Program-made: the position numbers and the translations under genes
Notes under the pieces: model-generated
What the model was told of the DNA's origin: nothing
The model's database searches: none
The model's input: only the letters and a program-made list of their open reading frames with translations
In this document: one piece after another, positions 1 to 7,015 of the stretch
Numbering within the stretch: position 1 is the stretch's first letter
How the letters are laid out: every line of letters starts with the position of its first letter
Assembly (NCBI GenBank): GCA_027487055.1
Contig: JAIYEJ010000226.1
Coordinates: 1 to 11,761 of the forward strand
Reading direction: 5' to 3'
DNA from: Methylotenera sp.
GTDB taxonomy: Bacteria; Pseudomonadota; Gammaproteobacteria; Burkholderiales; Methylophilaceae
Length of the DNA stretch: 11,761 nt

Positions 1-1
1 A

Positions 2-21
2 ATATTTAATGATATTTAATG
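2..21. repeat. 10-bp perfect tandem duplication
   Basis: ATATTTAATG occurs twice head to tail, at 2-11 and 12-21. The second copy abuts the ribosome-binding site of the S41 protease gene (GAAGGA, 21-26). It is AT-rich and short, so it may be chance or slippage. No function can be read from it. Confidence 0.6.
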
Positions 22-31
22 AAGGAATTGC

Positions 32-1483
32 ATGCGTTCTACTTTTGAAAAGTTTAGTTTAGTTGGCTCAGGCGTAGTCGTCGGTGTATTAATTAGCGTT
101 AATTTGTCTGTGCTGGCCGAAATGGTATCTGCGCCGCAATTGCCAATAGATGATTTGCGGGTTTTTGCTGAGGTTTTTGGCAAAGTTAAAAGTGATTATG
201 TAGAACCAGTTGAAGATAAAAAGCTTATTAATGAAGCTTTAACAGGCATGCTGACAGGTTTAGACCCACACTCTACTTTTATGGATGCCGACGCTTACAA
301 AGATTTACAATCTGGTACACAAGGAGAGTTTGGTGGCTTAGGTATTGAAGTTGCCATGGAAGAAGGCTTAGTAAAAGTGGTCACTCCAATCGAAGATAGC
401 CCAGCTTACAAAGCTGGTCTTAAAAGTGGTGATTTAATTAGCAAATTAGATGACACGCAAGTACGCGGATTAACGCTAAATGACGCGGTTAAAAAAATGC
501 GCGGCAAGCCAGATACCAAAATTGTTCTGACTGTACTGCGCAAAGGCGAGCCTAAACCGCTCACATTCAACTTAACGCGCGCTGTTATTAAAACCCAAAG
601 CGTTAAAAACAAATATATTGAAAAGGATTATGCTTATATTCGCATCACGCAGTTTCAAGAACATACTGGTGAAGATTTAGCTAAAGCACTTACTAGTTTG
701 TATGCACAAAATAAAGGCCCATTTAAAGGCTTAGTTTTAGATATGCGCAACAACCCAGGAGGCTTGCTAGATGCATCTGTGGGCGTATCGGCTGCCTTTT
801 TGGCCAAAAATGACTTAGTCGTTTACACCGAAGGCCGTGTACAAGATTCTAAAATGCGCTTAAGTGCTAACCCGCTTGATTATGCGCGCCGTGGCAAAGG
901 TGATTATCTTAAAAACTTACCAGAATCTTACAAAAAAACGCCTATTGTGGTGTTAGTAAACTCTGGCTCAGCTTCAGCTTCAGAAATTGTTGCAGGGGCA
1001 TTGCAAGACCACAAACGCGCGACTATTTTGGGGGTGCAAAGCTTTGGTAAAGGTTCTGTGCAAACCATATTACCAATGAATAACGGGAGTGCGATTAAAC
1101 TCACAACTGCACGTTACTTCACTCCGAATGGTCGCTCTATTCAAGCTAAAGGTATCGTGCCAGATATTATTGTAGAAGATGGTTCAGACCAATCAAATAA
1201 TCTACATGAGGCTGATTTAGCAAAGCACATTTCTAACCCAAAAGACGTCGCTAATAATCCACCTGTGGTCAAAGATCAAGCCAAAGAAGATGCTGCAAAA
1301 GCGAAATTAAATGAAAAACGTTTTGCTGAACCACAAGGCCCAATTGAGCCTGCTAGTAAAGATGACTTTCAGTTTATGCAAGCAATGAACGTTTTAAAAG
1401 GCTTACCAGTACAAAAAATGCCAGAGATTAAAGCGGCTGAGGCAAAACCTGCTGAAGTAAAATCAAATGAAGTTAAAAAATAA
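32..1483 (+). CDS. ctpA: S41 carboxy-terminal processing protease (CtpA/Prc type)
   Basis: Periplasmic serine protease that trims or degrades exported proteins from their C termini. Of 483 residues, about 1-30 form an N-terminal hydrophobic signal or anchor. A PDZ domain follows at about 95-175 (GGLGIEV, then a GLKSGD loop), and then the S41 catalytic domain with LDMRNNPGG at 236-244. The catalytic pair can be placed: Ser315 in GSASASEI and Lys340 in SFGKGSV, 25 residues apart as in plant D1 protease. The last 80 residues are a Lys/Ala/Glu/Pro-rich tail, probably disordered. The ATG at 32 has GAAGGA five bases upstream. Family members commonly follow an envC-like murein hydrolase activator, but that region lies outside the window. 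An intrinsic terminator sits 20 bases after the stop. Family is certain; the exact substrate is unknown. Confidence 0.95.
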   Translation: MRSTFEKFSLVGSGVVVGVLISVNLSVLAEMVSAPQLPIDDLRVFAEVFGKVKSDYVEPVEDKKLINEALTGMLTGLDPHSTFMDADAYKDLQSGTQGEFGGLGIEVAMEEGLVKVVTPIEDSPAYKAGLKSGDLISKLDDTQVRGLTLNDAVKKMRGKPDTKIVLTVLRKGEPKPLTFNLTRAVIKTQSVKNKYIEKDYAYIRITQFQEHTGEDLAKALTSLYAQNKGPFKGLVLDMRNNPGGLLDASVGVSAAFLAKNDLVVYTEGRVQDSKMRLSANPLDYARRGKGDYLKNLPESYKKTPIVVLVNSGSASASEIVAGALQDHKRATILGVQSFGKGSVQTILPMNNGSAIKLTTARYFTPNGRSIQAKGIVPDIIVEDGSDQSNNLHEADLAKHISNPKDVANNPPVVKDQAKEDAAKAKLNEKRFAEPQGPIEPASKDDFQFMQAMNVLKGLPVQKMPEIKAAEAKPAEVKSNEVKK

Positions 1484-1502
1484 ATAATTTTTTATTTTCC
1501 TT

Positions 1503-1538
1503 AGCCCTGCCTGATAGATTCACGCAGGGCTTTGTTTT
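1503..1538 (+). terminator. Intrinsic terminator after ctpA
   Basis: A perfect 8-bp stem, AGCCCTGC (1503-1510) with GCAGGGCT (1524-1531), is followed by TTGTTTT. A small inner stem (TGA 1512-1514 with TCA 1520-1522) continues the hairpin beyond one C-C mismatch. It lies between ctpA and coq7 on the same strand and should largely separate their transcription. Confidence 0.85.
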
Positions 1539-1554
1539 ATGATGTGAGTATATG

Positions 1555-2178
1555 ATGAAACCGGATAAATTAATTAGCACTTTTGATAAAGGTTTGCGCA
1601 CGCTTTTCGCTACTACAATTGCGTCAAGACAGCGGCCAGACGCCTTTATAGCAGAAGGCGCACTAAATGATGATAATAAAGCACATGCAGCAAAACTAAT
1701 GCGAATCAATCATGTAGGCGAAGTATGCGCGCAAGCCTTATATAGTGGGCAAGCATTTACATCACGCAACCCCTATATTGTAAGCGCACTTAAACAAGCG
1801 GCAGATGAAGAAACAGACCATCTCGCATGGTGTGAAGCACGCATTAATGAATTAGGTGGTCGCAAAAGTTTACTTAATCCAGTTTGGTACGCAGGCAGTT
1901 TTACCTTAGGTGCCGTTGCAGGCGCATTGGGTGATCAATGGAATTTGGGATTTTTAGAGGAAACTGAACAACAAGTTTCTGTGCATTTACAAAATCATTT
2001 AGACCAACTTGACGAAAGTGATATTAAAACGCGTACAATCATTAATCAGATGCAAGCCGAAGAAATATTGCATGCCAATAATGCTAATCATCTAGGCGCA
2101 AGTGAACTGCCTGCACCGATTAAAACTGGTATGAAGATTGCGTCAAAAATCATGACCAAAACAGCTTACTACATTTAA
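1555..2178 (+). CDS. coq7: Demethoxyubiquinone hydroxylase Coq7 (2-polyprenyl-3-methyl-6-methoxy-1,4-benzoquinone monooxygenase)
   Basis: Diiron hydroxylase of aerobic ubiquinone synthesis, acting at the cytoplasmic membrane on demethoxyubiquinone. Counting from the ATG at 1552 (208 residues), the carboxylate/His ligands are visible: Glu57 (NHVGEV), Glu87-x2-His90 (EETDHLAW), Glu139 (ETEQQV) and Glu171-x2-His174 (EEILH). This is the duplicated ferritin-like pattern of the family, at full length. Two ATGs occur in a row at 1552 and 1555. I prefer 1555 because a weak GTGAG (1544-1548) is then six bases away rather than three. The gene starts just 17 bases after the ctpA terminator, so its promoter must overlap that terminator or lie within ctpA. 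The DUF2322-like gene follows after 37 bases and may be co-transcribed. Some proteobacteria use the unrelated flavoenzyme UbiF for this step; here the diiron type is present. Confidence 0.95.
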   Translation: MKPDKLISTFDKGLRTLFATTIASRQRPDAFIAEGALNDDNKAHAAKLMRINHVGEVCAQALYSGQAFTSRNPYIVSALKQAADEETDHLAWCEARINELGGRKSLLNPVWYAGSFTLGAVAGALGDQWNLGFLEETEQQVSVHLQNHLDQLDESDIKTRTIINQMQAEEILHANNANHLGASELPAPIKTGMKIASKIMTKTAYYI

Positions 2179-2215
2179 CTGCTTAATATTTAAAGGTTAG
2201 AGCCCAAACTATCAT

Positions 2216-2533
2216 ATGCAAAAATTTAGTGATGTGTTATTAACGCTTGACAGTGCCGATGATGTAAAACGTATTGAGTTATACCTTGAGGATGGCTCTT
2301 CTGCAGGTGTGATTGAAAATAAGCCCGGCACGCAAGGTTCGCTTAAAGTGTATTACTACCTATATAAAATGTATGGTGATATTACTTTAGACGCGGCGGT
2401 AGAGGGTTTGGCGCTTTATGCTGAACATACTGAAGATGCTGAAAATTGCCCAGGTAAGCACCCCAATGTTGACAGGCTCATTAATGTGTTAGAAAACGAA
2501 GAGCCGCTCAAAATTAAAGTGATTACGGCTTAG
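2216..2533 (+). CDS. Small DUF2322-like protein
   Basis: A 105-residue acidic protein with no signal peptide or membrane segment. It resembles, from memory, the DUF2322 family: a short strand-rich start (RIELYLEDGSSAGVIE), then a GSLKVYYYL helix, then GLALYAEHTEDAENCPGKHPNVDRL and a short strand at the end. No catalytic motif is obvious; His72, Cys79 and His83 lie close together but I would not claim metal binding. It follows coq7 on the same strand after 37 bases, without a terminator, and ends 19 bases from the converging VOC gene. The Shine-Dalgarno is poor: AAAGG at 2192-2196 is far from the ATG. Function unknown. The neighbour suggests only co-expression with coq7. Confidence 0.8.
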   Translation: MQKFSDVLLTLDSADDVKRIELYLEDGSSAGVIENKPGTQGSLKVYYYLYKMYGDITLDAAVEGLALYAEHTEDAENCPGKHPNVDRLINVLENEEPLKIKVITA

Positions 2534-2552
2534 TCTTAAATTAATTTTTGTG

Positions 2553-2957
2553 CTATGCGTACGCACGTGATATAGGCGGGTGATAAATAATCTCTAATAA
2601 GTGTCCAACTGGATCTAAGCAATAAAACCCGTGTGACCCATCTCGGTGCGTTTTAGGTGCTTCTGTAATGCGCACACCTTCTGCTACAAAATAAGCATAC
2701 CAATCATCTACATCTTTCGCAGTTTTTAGCACAAACCCAATATGGTCTAAACGCTGTTGCCCCTCTGGCAAATAATCCACCCGATGTAATGCAAATACAT
2801 CGCCTTCATTGGTTAAGTAAATATTATCAGGGTCTGGTTGCCACTCAATTTTCATACCCATAATGCGGGTATAAAAATCGATAGCCACTTCTAGCTCTTT
2901 AATAAACAAGGCTACATGGCGAATGCCTATCATACCTTGTGGTTTATTGTCTGTCAT
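2553..2957 (-). CDS. VOC-family (glyoxalase/extradiol dioxygenase fold) protein
   Basis: A 134-residue soluble protein with a single vicinal-oxygen-chelate domain built from two beta-alpha-beta-beta-beta repeats. Likely metal ligands are His14 (IRHVALF), His72 (LDHIGF) and Glu122 (GHLLEI), a two-His-one-carboxylate set. The second half carries the typical GSHGFYCLDPVGHLLEI signature. The family covers glyoxalase I, extradiol dioxygenases and resistance proteins, and the substrate cannot be read from sequence. GTGAG at 2963-2967 sits five bases before the ATG. It lies only 15 bases downstream of the OsmC-like gene on the same strand, so the two probably share a transcript, suggesting a detoxification or stress role. 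Confidence 0.88.
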   Translation of the reverse strand: MTDNKPQGMIGIRHVALFIKELEVAIDFYTRIMGMKIEWQPDPDNIYLTNEGDVFALHRVDYLPEGQQRLDHIGFVLKTAKDVDDWYAYFVAEGVRITEAPKTHRDGSHGFYCLDPVGHLLEIIYHPPISRAYA

Positions 2958-2972
2958 ACATTCTCACTTGAT

Positions 2973-3395
2973 TTAATGATCACTGGCTTTAATTTCAAAA
3001 TCGTGTGTGATATCTACGCTTTTGCTTAACATTATTGATGCTGAGCAATACTTTTCTGCCGATAACTTAACCGCTCTTTCGACCTGAGTTTCGTTTAAAT
3101 TGTTGCCCGTAATCACAAAATGCACATGAATTTTAGTAAACACTTTGGGGATTTCATCCGCACGCGTCGCATCGATTTCCGCCACACAATTCACAATAGG
3201 CTGACGCGCCTTTTTGAGTATGGTGACCACATCAAACGATGTGCAAGTACCCATACCTATCAGTAGCATTTCCATTGGCCGCATGCCGATATTTCTACCA
3301 CCATTTTCAGGTGCGCCGTCCAACACCACAGCATGACCAGTTTCAGACTCCCCTACAAAGCAGACATCTTCAACCCATTTGATTCTAACTTTCAT
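2973..3395 (-). CDS. OsmC-family protein, YhfA-like
   Basis: A 140-residue cytoplasmic protein of the OsmC/Ohr superfamily, closest from memory to E. coli YhfA: KWVED, GESETGH, RPMEMLLIGMGTCTSFDVVTIL and LSAEKYCSASIML all have counterparts there. Superfamily enzymes reduce organic or fatty-acid hydroperoxides through two cysteines. Here Cys51 (GTCTSFD) and Cys117 (KYCSAS) are in the expected places, and Cys12 and Cys70 are extra. The physiological role of the YhfA subgroup is not established. It is the first gene of a unit with the VOC protein. The Shine-Dalgarno is weak (purine-rich AAGAAAG). A strong inverted repeat lies upstream, between it and the FKBP gene. Confidence 0.9.
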   Translation of the reverse strand: MKVRIKWVEDVCFVGESETGHAVVLDGAPENGGRNIGMRPMEMLLIGMGTCTSFDVVTILKKARQPIVNCVAEIDATRADEIPKVFTKIHVHFVITGNNLNETQVERAVKLSAEKYCSASIMLSKSVDITHDFEIKASDH

Positions 3396-3520
3396 TGGAT
3401 ATTTCTTTCTTTTCGTTTTTTAAAAGCTAAACGCCATTAATCAACATAAGCAAAATACTACGTGATTAATGGCGCTAGTGGTTTGCGCTATATCAATTAA
3501 TATAGCAACCTTTCTAAAAC
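3396..3520 (-). other. FKBP-OsmC intergenic region with two hairpins
   Basis: This 125-base gap between two same-strand genes holds two inverted repeats. GCTATAT (3487-3493) pairs with ATATAGC (3500-3506) across a six-base loop, just after the FKBP stop codon. A 12-bp perfect repeat follows at 3432-3443 and 3463-3474. The promoter of the OsmC-VOC unit should lie between the second hairpin and 3395, but I could not assign clear -35/-10 boxes. Confidence 0.6.
3420..3474 (-). terminator. Probable terminator after the FKBP lipoprotein gene
   Basis: CGCCATTAATCA (3432-3443) and TGATTAATGGCG (3463-3474) form a perfect 12-bp stem with a 19-base loop. On the minus strand it is followed by TTTAGCTTTT, an interrupted U-rich stretch. 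On the plus strand no T run follows, so the minus orientation is favoured. The loop is long and the U tract imperfect, so a regulatory or mRNA-stabilising hairpin is possible. Confidence 0.55.
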
Positions 3521-3973
3521 TTATTTAACGTCTAACAACTCTACATCAAAAAGTAATGTAGCATTTGGTGGAATTACTCCACCCGCACCGCGCGCGCCGT
3601 AGCCCATTTCTGATGGAATAATAAGCGTGCGTTTACCGCCCACTTTCATGCCTGCAAAACCCTCATCCCAACCTTGAATCACATGGCCTGCGCCTAAAGG
3701 AAAATCAAATGGCTGTTTGCGATCTACACTGCTATCAAACTTTGCGCCTTTTTTATCAGCTGCTTTTTCATCGTACAACCAACCTGTGTAATGCACACTA
3801 ATATTAAAACCTGGCTCAGCTTCGCGTCCAGTCCCCACTTGCGTATCAATTTTTTGTAATTCTGTAATGTTAGATGTCATTGCTGGTTTTTCCTGTTGAG
3901 TAGTTGATTCGGCATTGCAAGCACTTAAAGTAAACGTACATACACATGCTAAAAGTAATGTAATAAGCTTCAT
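3521..3973 (-). CDS. FKBP-type peptidyl-prolyl cis-trans isomerase, predicted lipoprotein
   Basis: Prolyl isomerase or folding helper exported to the envelope. Of 150 residues, 1-18 form a signal peptide with lipobox L-S-A-Cys19, so Cys19 should be lipidated. Position +2 is Asn, not the inner-membrane-retaining Asp, which by E. coli rules favours the outer membrane. One FKBP domain spans about 40-150. Expected binding-pocket residues are present: Tyr62 (VHYTGW), Phe79-Asp80 (KFDSS), Val98-Ile99 (GHVIQGW), Trp102, Tyr125 (GYGARG) and Phe142. It lacks the long dimerisation helix of FkpA/Mip proteins, so it is the short form. An ATG with AGGT seven bases upstream is the start. It lies 119 bases after dacB on the same strand and is closed by a probable terminator. 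Confidence 0.93.
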   Translation of the reverse strand: MKLITLLLACVCTFTLSACNAESTTQQEKPAMTSNITELQKIDTQVGTGREAEPGFNISVHYTGWLYDEKAADKKGAKFDSSVDRKQPFDFPLGAGHVIQGWDEGFAGMKVGGKRTLIIPSEMGYGARGAGGVIPPNATLLFDVELLDVK

Positions 3974-4092
3974 AAATTAACCTGACTTAAGTTTAAGTTA
4001 TTTTGAGTTTTTGTTGAACCCGACTTTAAAAAACAATCTTTTAAAAGAAACGATATGATACCGCAAACTGGCACAAGTTCATGTAGCACTAT

Positions 4093-5553
4093 TTAAGGTT
4101 GTTGATGCACCCACTCAATCAGCGCATCTTGGGCATTTTTACTGGCAGGGGCTTTTGGGTGGTTCACAAACATGACCAACACATGGCGATGATTATTGGC
4201 ATCCAAAACATACCCTGAAATTGCACTCACCCCTTCGATTGAGCCAGTTTTTAAGTGCGCACGGGCTGCGCTTGGGCTATCGTTTAGGCGTTTTTTAATA
4301 GTGCCATCAAGCGCTAAAATTGGCAGTGATGCCATAAACTCTGGCATTGCAGGGCTCACATACGCATCCATTAGTAACTGCCCTAAATGCGCCGCACTGA
4401 TGCGCTCTATACGCGATAAACCTGAACCGTTTTCAATCACCAATTCATTAAATTTTAAGCCTTTATTTGCAAGCCAAAGATTAATTGCACTTTCACCTTT
4501 TGCCTCGTTTGCTGGCGTGCTATTTTTTTCTGCCGCAATGGTTAATAACAACTGTCGAGCCATTAAGTTATTGCTCCATTTATTAATGTCACGGACCACA
4601 TAGCCTAATGGCTCTGAAAATTGCTCAAAAACTTTTATAGCCTCTAATGGTGTTTCTTTTACTTTAAAACTGCCCTTAAATTTTCCGCCTAATTCTGCCA
4701 TTAATTTTTTAAAGGTATAAAACGCATATTTTTCATCATCAAAAACACTGAGTTCTAAATAGCGCTCGCCACAGGTGGGCGAAAAAACACCGTTAAAAGT
4801 CACTATTGCGCCATTTGTATTTGGCTTTACCGTATACCCAAAGCGGTTAAGCCATTCGTCGCAAGCCCCAGTCACTAGCTTCATGTTATTTACAATTTGA
4901 ATTTCAGCAAGCTCAAACTCTTGGATTACATTCACAGCAGTATCGGTTGCGGTAAATTTAAAGCTGGTATTTCTGCCACCAACTAAAAATGCACTTGGTT
5001 CTGCGTTGTAAGCACGCCAAGTCTCGCTATCAAAGGTTTTTATGTTGCCAACATTTTTTGCAAAATAACTTTTATCAACAATCAAATCACCTGTAATTTC
5101 TTTTATACCAAATTGCTGCAAAGTCATTAACAAGCGCCAGAATTCTTGCGCTTTAAAACTTGGGTCACCATACGATTTAATATACAAATTCCCATCCAAC
5201 ACGCCATTATTGACATTGCCATCACGATACACTTCGGTTTTCCAGCGATAACTTGGCGTCAATAAATCGAGCGCAGCATAGGTGGTGACCAACTTCATCA
5301 CCGATGCTGGGTTCATACTTTCATCTGCATTGTGATTGAGTATTGGCGCATTCGCCTCCACCGCCTGCACATACACAGCAACATTTTGCTTAGGAATGCC
5401 CGCTTGCTTAAGCGCATCGGCAACTGCAAAAGGCAATTCGGTCATCAAAGCTGGCGATTCTGCCAATAATGCACGCGAAAATATCAGCGAAAAAACACCC
5501 ATTAAAAATACTAATTTCACTTGATTATTGCGTTTATTTTTAAACATTTTCAT
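4093..5553 (-). CDS. dacB: D-alanyl-D-alanine carboxypeptidase/endopeptidase (PBP4, peptidase S13)
   Basis: Low-molecular-mass penicillin-binding protein that trims stem peptides and cuts D-Ala-mDAP cross-links of peptidoglycan in the periplasm. Numbered from the upstream ATG at 5559 (488 residues), a basic then hydrophobic signal peptide ends near Ala33. All three active-site motifs are present: Ser86-x-x-Lys89 (ASVMK), Ser329-Asn-Asn331 (WSNN) and Lys437-Thr-Gly439 (LKTGS). The long insertion between the first two motifs is typical of S13 enzymes, as is the length (E. coli DacB has 477). Three ATGs compete at 5559, 5553 and 5547. I prefer 5553 because it gives an ATGA overlap with the bioA stop and AGAG lies seven bases upstream. 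It is co-transcribed and translationally coupled with bioA, an unrelated function. Confidence 0.95.
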   Translation of the reverse strand: MKMFKNKRNNQVKLVFLMGVFSLIFSRALLAESPALMTELPFAVADALKQAGIPKQNVAVYVQAVEANAPILNHNADESMNPASVMKLVTTYAALDLLTPSYRWKTEVYRDGNVNNGVLDGNLYIKSYGDPSFKAQEFWRLLMTLQQFGIKEITGDLIVDKSYFAKNVGNIKTFDSETWRAYNAEPSAFLVGGRNTSFKFTATDTAVNVIQEFELAEIQIVNNMKLVTGACDEWLNRFGYTVKPNTNGAIVTFNGVFSPTCGERYLELSVFDDEKYAFYTFKKLMAELGGKFKGSFKVKETPLEAIKVFEQFSEPLGYVVRDINKWSNNLMARQLLLTIAAEKNSTPANEAKGESAINLWLANKGLKFNELVIENGSGLSRIERISAAHLGQLLMDAYVSPAMPEFMASLPILALDGTIKKRLNDSPSAARAHLKTGSIEGVSAISGYVLDANNHRHVLVMFVNHPKAPASKNAQDALIEWVHQQP

Positions 5554-6959
5554 TTGCATGCTCTGGAAGTCGCATGGATACTGGCTTTTAGAGCATGCTC
5601 AACCTCTTCGCGATCAATTGTGTAAGGCGGCATTAAATAAACTGTGTTGCCAATTGGGCGAACCAACAAGTTATTTTCTAGCGCCGAAGCATAGCAATCG
5701 CGCGCAAAATTTGGGTTTTTTGTCACAATATCCACCGCAAAAATCATCCCAGATTGGTTTGAATTTGGTCGCCGCAAATTTGTGATTGAAATTTCGTTAA
5801 AAGCTTGCATTTTTTGCCAGATAAAATCAGAAGTTTCTTGATTTTTTTGTATGACATTATCAGTTTCAAAAATACATAAAGTCGCCAAAGCAGCGCTACA
5901 TGCGAGTGGGTTGCCTGTGTAACTGTGACTATGCAAAAAAGCTTTTGTGATTTTGTCATCATAAAATGCTTGGTAAATCTCATCCCTTGTCAGCACGCAA
6001 GACAAGGGTAAATAGCCGCCCGTAATGCCTTTTGATAAGCACATAAAATCTGGGCGGCAATCTATATTTTTACAGCAATTGCTTGCCGTGCAAGCCGCAT
6101 CACAATCAGTATAACTTGCAAACATGGTGCCCGTGCGTCCAAACCCAACGGCAATTTCATCGGCAATTAAATGCACTTGATATTTGCTACAAATTTCCCG
6201 CGCACGTTTTAAGTAAATGGGGTGATACATGCCCATGCCCGCCGCGCACTGCACCAAGGGCTCAATAATAAATGCGGCCAAACTTTTATGATAAGCTGCC
6301 ACATAGGTTTCAAGTGCATCCGCACAACGCAAAGCAAACGCCTCTGCACCCTCTCCCGCTTCTGCTAACCGAAAATCTGGGCTAGGCATTTGGGCGCTTT
6401 GCGTTAAGAGCGGGGCATAAGTATCTTTAAAAATGGACACATCCGTCACGCCAAGCGCACCCAGCGTTTCACCATGATAACTATTTTGCAAACTGATAAA
6501 TTTTATTTTGTTTGGTTGGCCAGAATTGCGCCAAAAGTGAAAACTCATTTTAAGCGCAATTTCTGTCGCGCTGGCGCCATCACTGCCGTAAAACGCATGC
6601 CCCAGGCCTGTAAGTTTGGCTAATTTTTCAGATAACTCAACGACAGGCTCATGCGTAAATCCTGCAAGCATCACGTGCTCAAGCTGATCAAGCTGCGCCT
6701 TAATTGCATCTTTAATCCGTGGGTTGTCATGCCCAAATAAATTCACCCACCAGCTACTCACCGCATCTAAATAACGCTTACCATTAGCATCGTAAAGCCA
6801 TACGCCTTCGCCTTTGGTAATCGGGATAAGTGGGTAGGTTTCATGCTGCTTCATCTGCGTGCACGGATGCCATACTGAGGCTAAGCTGCGATTTAATAAG
6901 GCTTGATTTGCATTCATATCAAGATTGTACGATGTTTTTTGTACGGATTTGTCATGCAT
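5550..6959 (-). CDS. bioA: Adenosylmethionine-8-amino-7-oxononanoate aminotransferase
   Basis: PLP enzyme of biotin synthesis that converts KAPA to DAPA using S-adenosylmethionine as amino donor. The 469 residues show the class-III aminotransferase pattern: WHPCTQM near 30, SSWWVNLFGH at 68-77, GSDGASATEIALK, SYHGETLG, Asp267 in ADEIAVGFGRTG, the PLP lysine Lys310 in CLSKGITGG, HSYTGNPLAC and VYLMPPY near the end. E. coli BioA has 429 residues. The extra length is partly an N-terminal extension: Met15 (6917) fits the family start better than Met1, and neither has a clear Shine-Dalgarno. Part is a cysteine-rich insertion at about 282-302 (Cys286, 290, 295, 296, 301). No other bio gene is in the window. 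The stop overlaps the dacB start, and rlhA diverges from it. Confidence 0.95.
   Translation of the reverse strand: MHDKSVQKTSYNLDMNANQALLNRSLASVWHPCTQMKQHETYPLIPITKGEGVWLYDANGKRYLDAVSSWWVNLFGHDNPRIKDAIKAQLDQLEHVMLAGFTHEPVVELSEKLAKLTGLGHAFYGSDGASATEIALKMSFHFWRNSGQPNKIKFISLQNSYHGETLGALGVTDVSIFKDTYAPLLTQSAQMPSPDFRLAEAGEGAEAFALRCADALETYVAAYHKSLAAFIIEPLVQCAAGMGMYHPIYLKRAREICSKYQVHLIADEIAVGFGRTGTMFASYTDCDAACTASNCCKNIDCRPDFMCLSKGITGGYLPLSCVLTRDEIYQAFYDDKITKAFLHSHSYTGNPLACSAALATLCIFETDNVIQKNQETSDFIWQKMQAFNEISITNLRRPNSNQSGMIFAVDIVTKNPNFARDCYASALENNLLVRPIGNTVYLMPPYTIDREEVEHALKASIHATSRACK
6925..6945. repeat. Direct repeat TTGTACG in the bioA-rlhA divergent region
   Basis: TTGTACG occurs at 6925-6931 and 6939-6945, a 14-base period. 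If bioA starts at Met15 (6917), both copies lie in the divergent promoter region. If it starts at Met1, they lie within codons 5-12. They do not match the BirA or BioR operators I remember. Role unknown. Confidence 0.5.
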
Positions 6960-7015
6960 CGTTTAAAATAGCGCCTTAAATCAACTTGTTACCCATTTAC
7001 TTAATACCTGTAACG

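Noticed and set aside
2538..2547. Palindrome AAATTAATTT between convergent genes
   Set aside because: It is a short all-AT palindrome expected by chance and too weak for a terminator.
2556..2565. Perfect palindrome TGCGTACGCA near the convergent stops of the DUF2322-like and VOC genes
   Set aside because: It lies within the last codons of the VOC gene, has no loop and no T run, and is too short to call a terminator or operator.
4196..4603. 135-codon open frame on the + strand inside dacB
   Set aside because: It lies opposite a full-length PBP4 gene with all active-site motifs, and its product shows no recognisable domain.
5528..5983. Small open frames on both strands across the bioA/dacB junction
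   Set aside because: They overlap coding sequence of two well-supported genes and read as shadow frames.
6986..7015. TTG start for rlhA, ten codons upstream of the ATG
   Set aside because: The added residues have no counterpart in E. coli RlhA, whose first residues align one to one with the ATG at 7016, and no ribosome-binding site supports the TTG.
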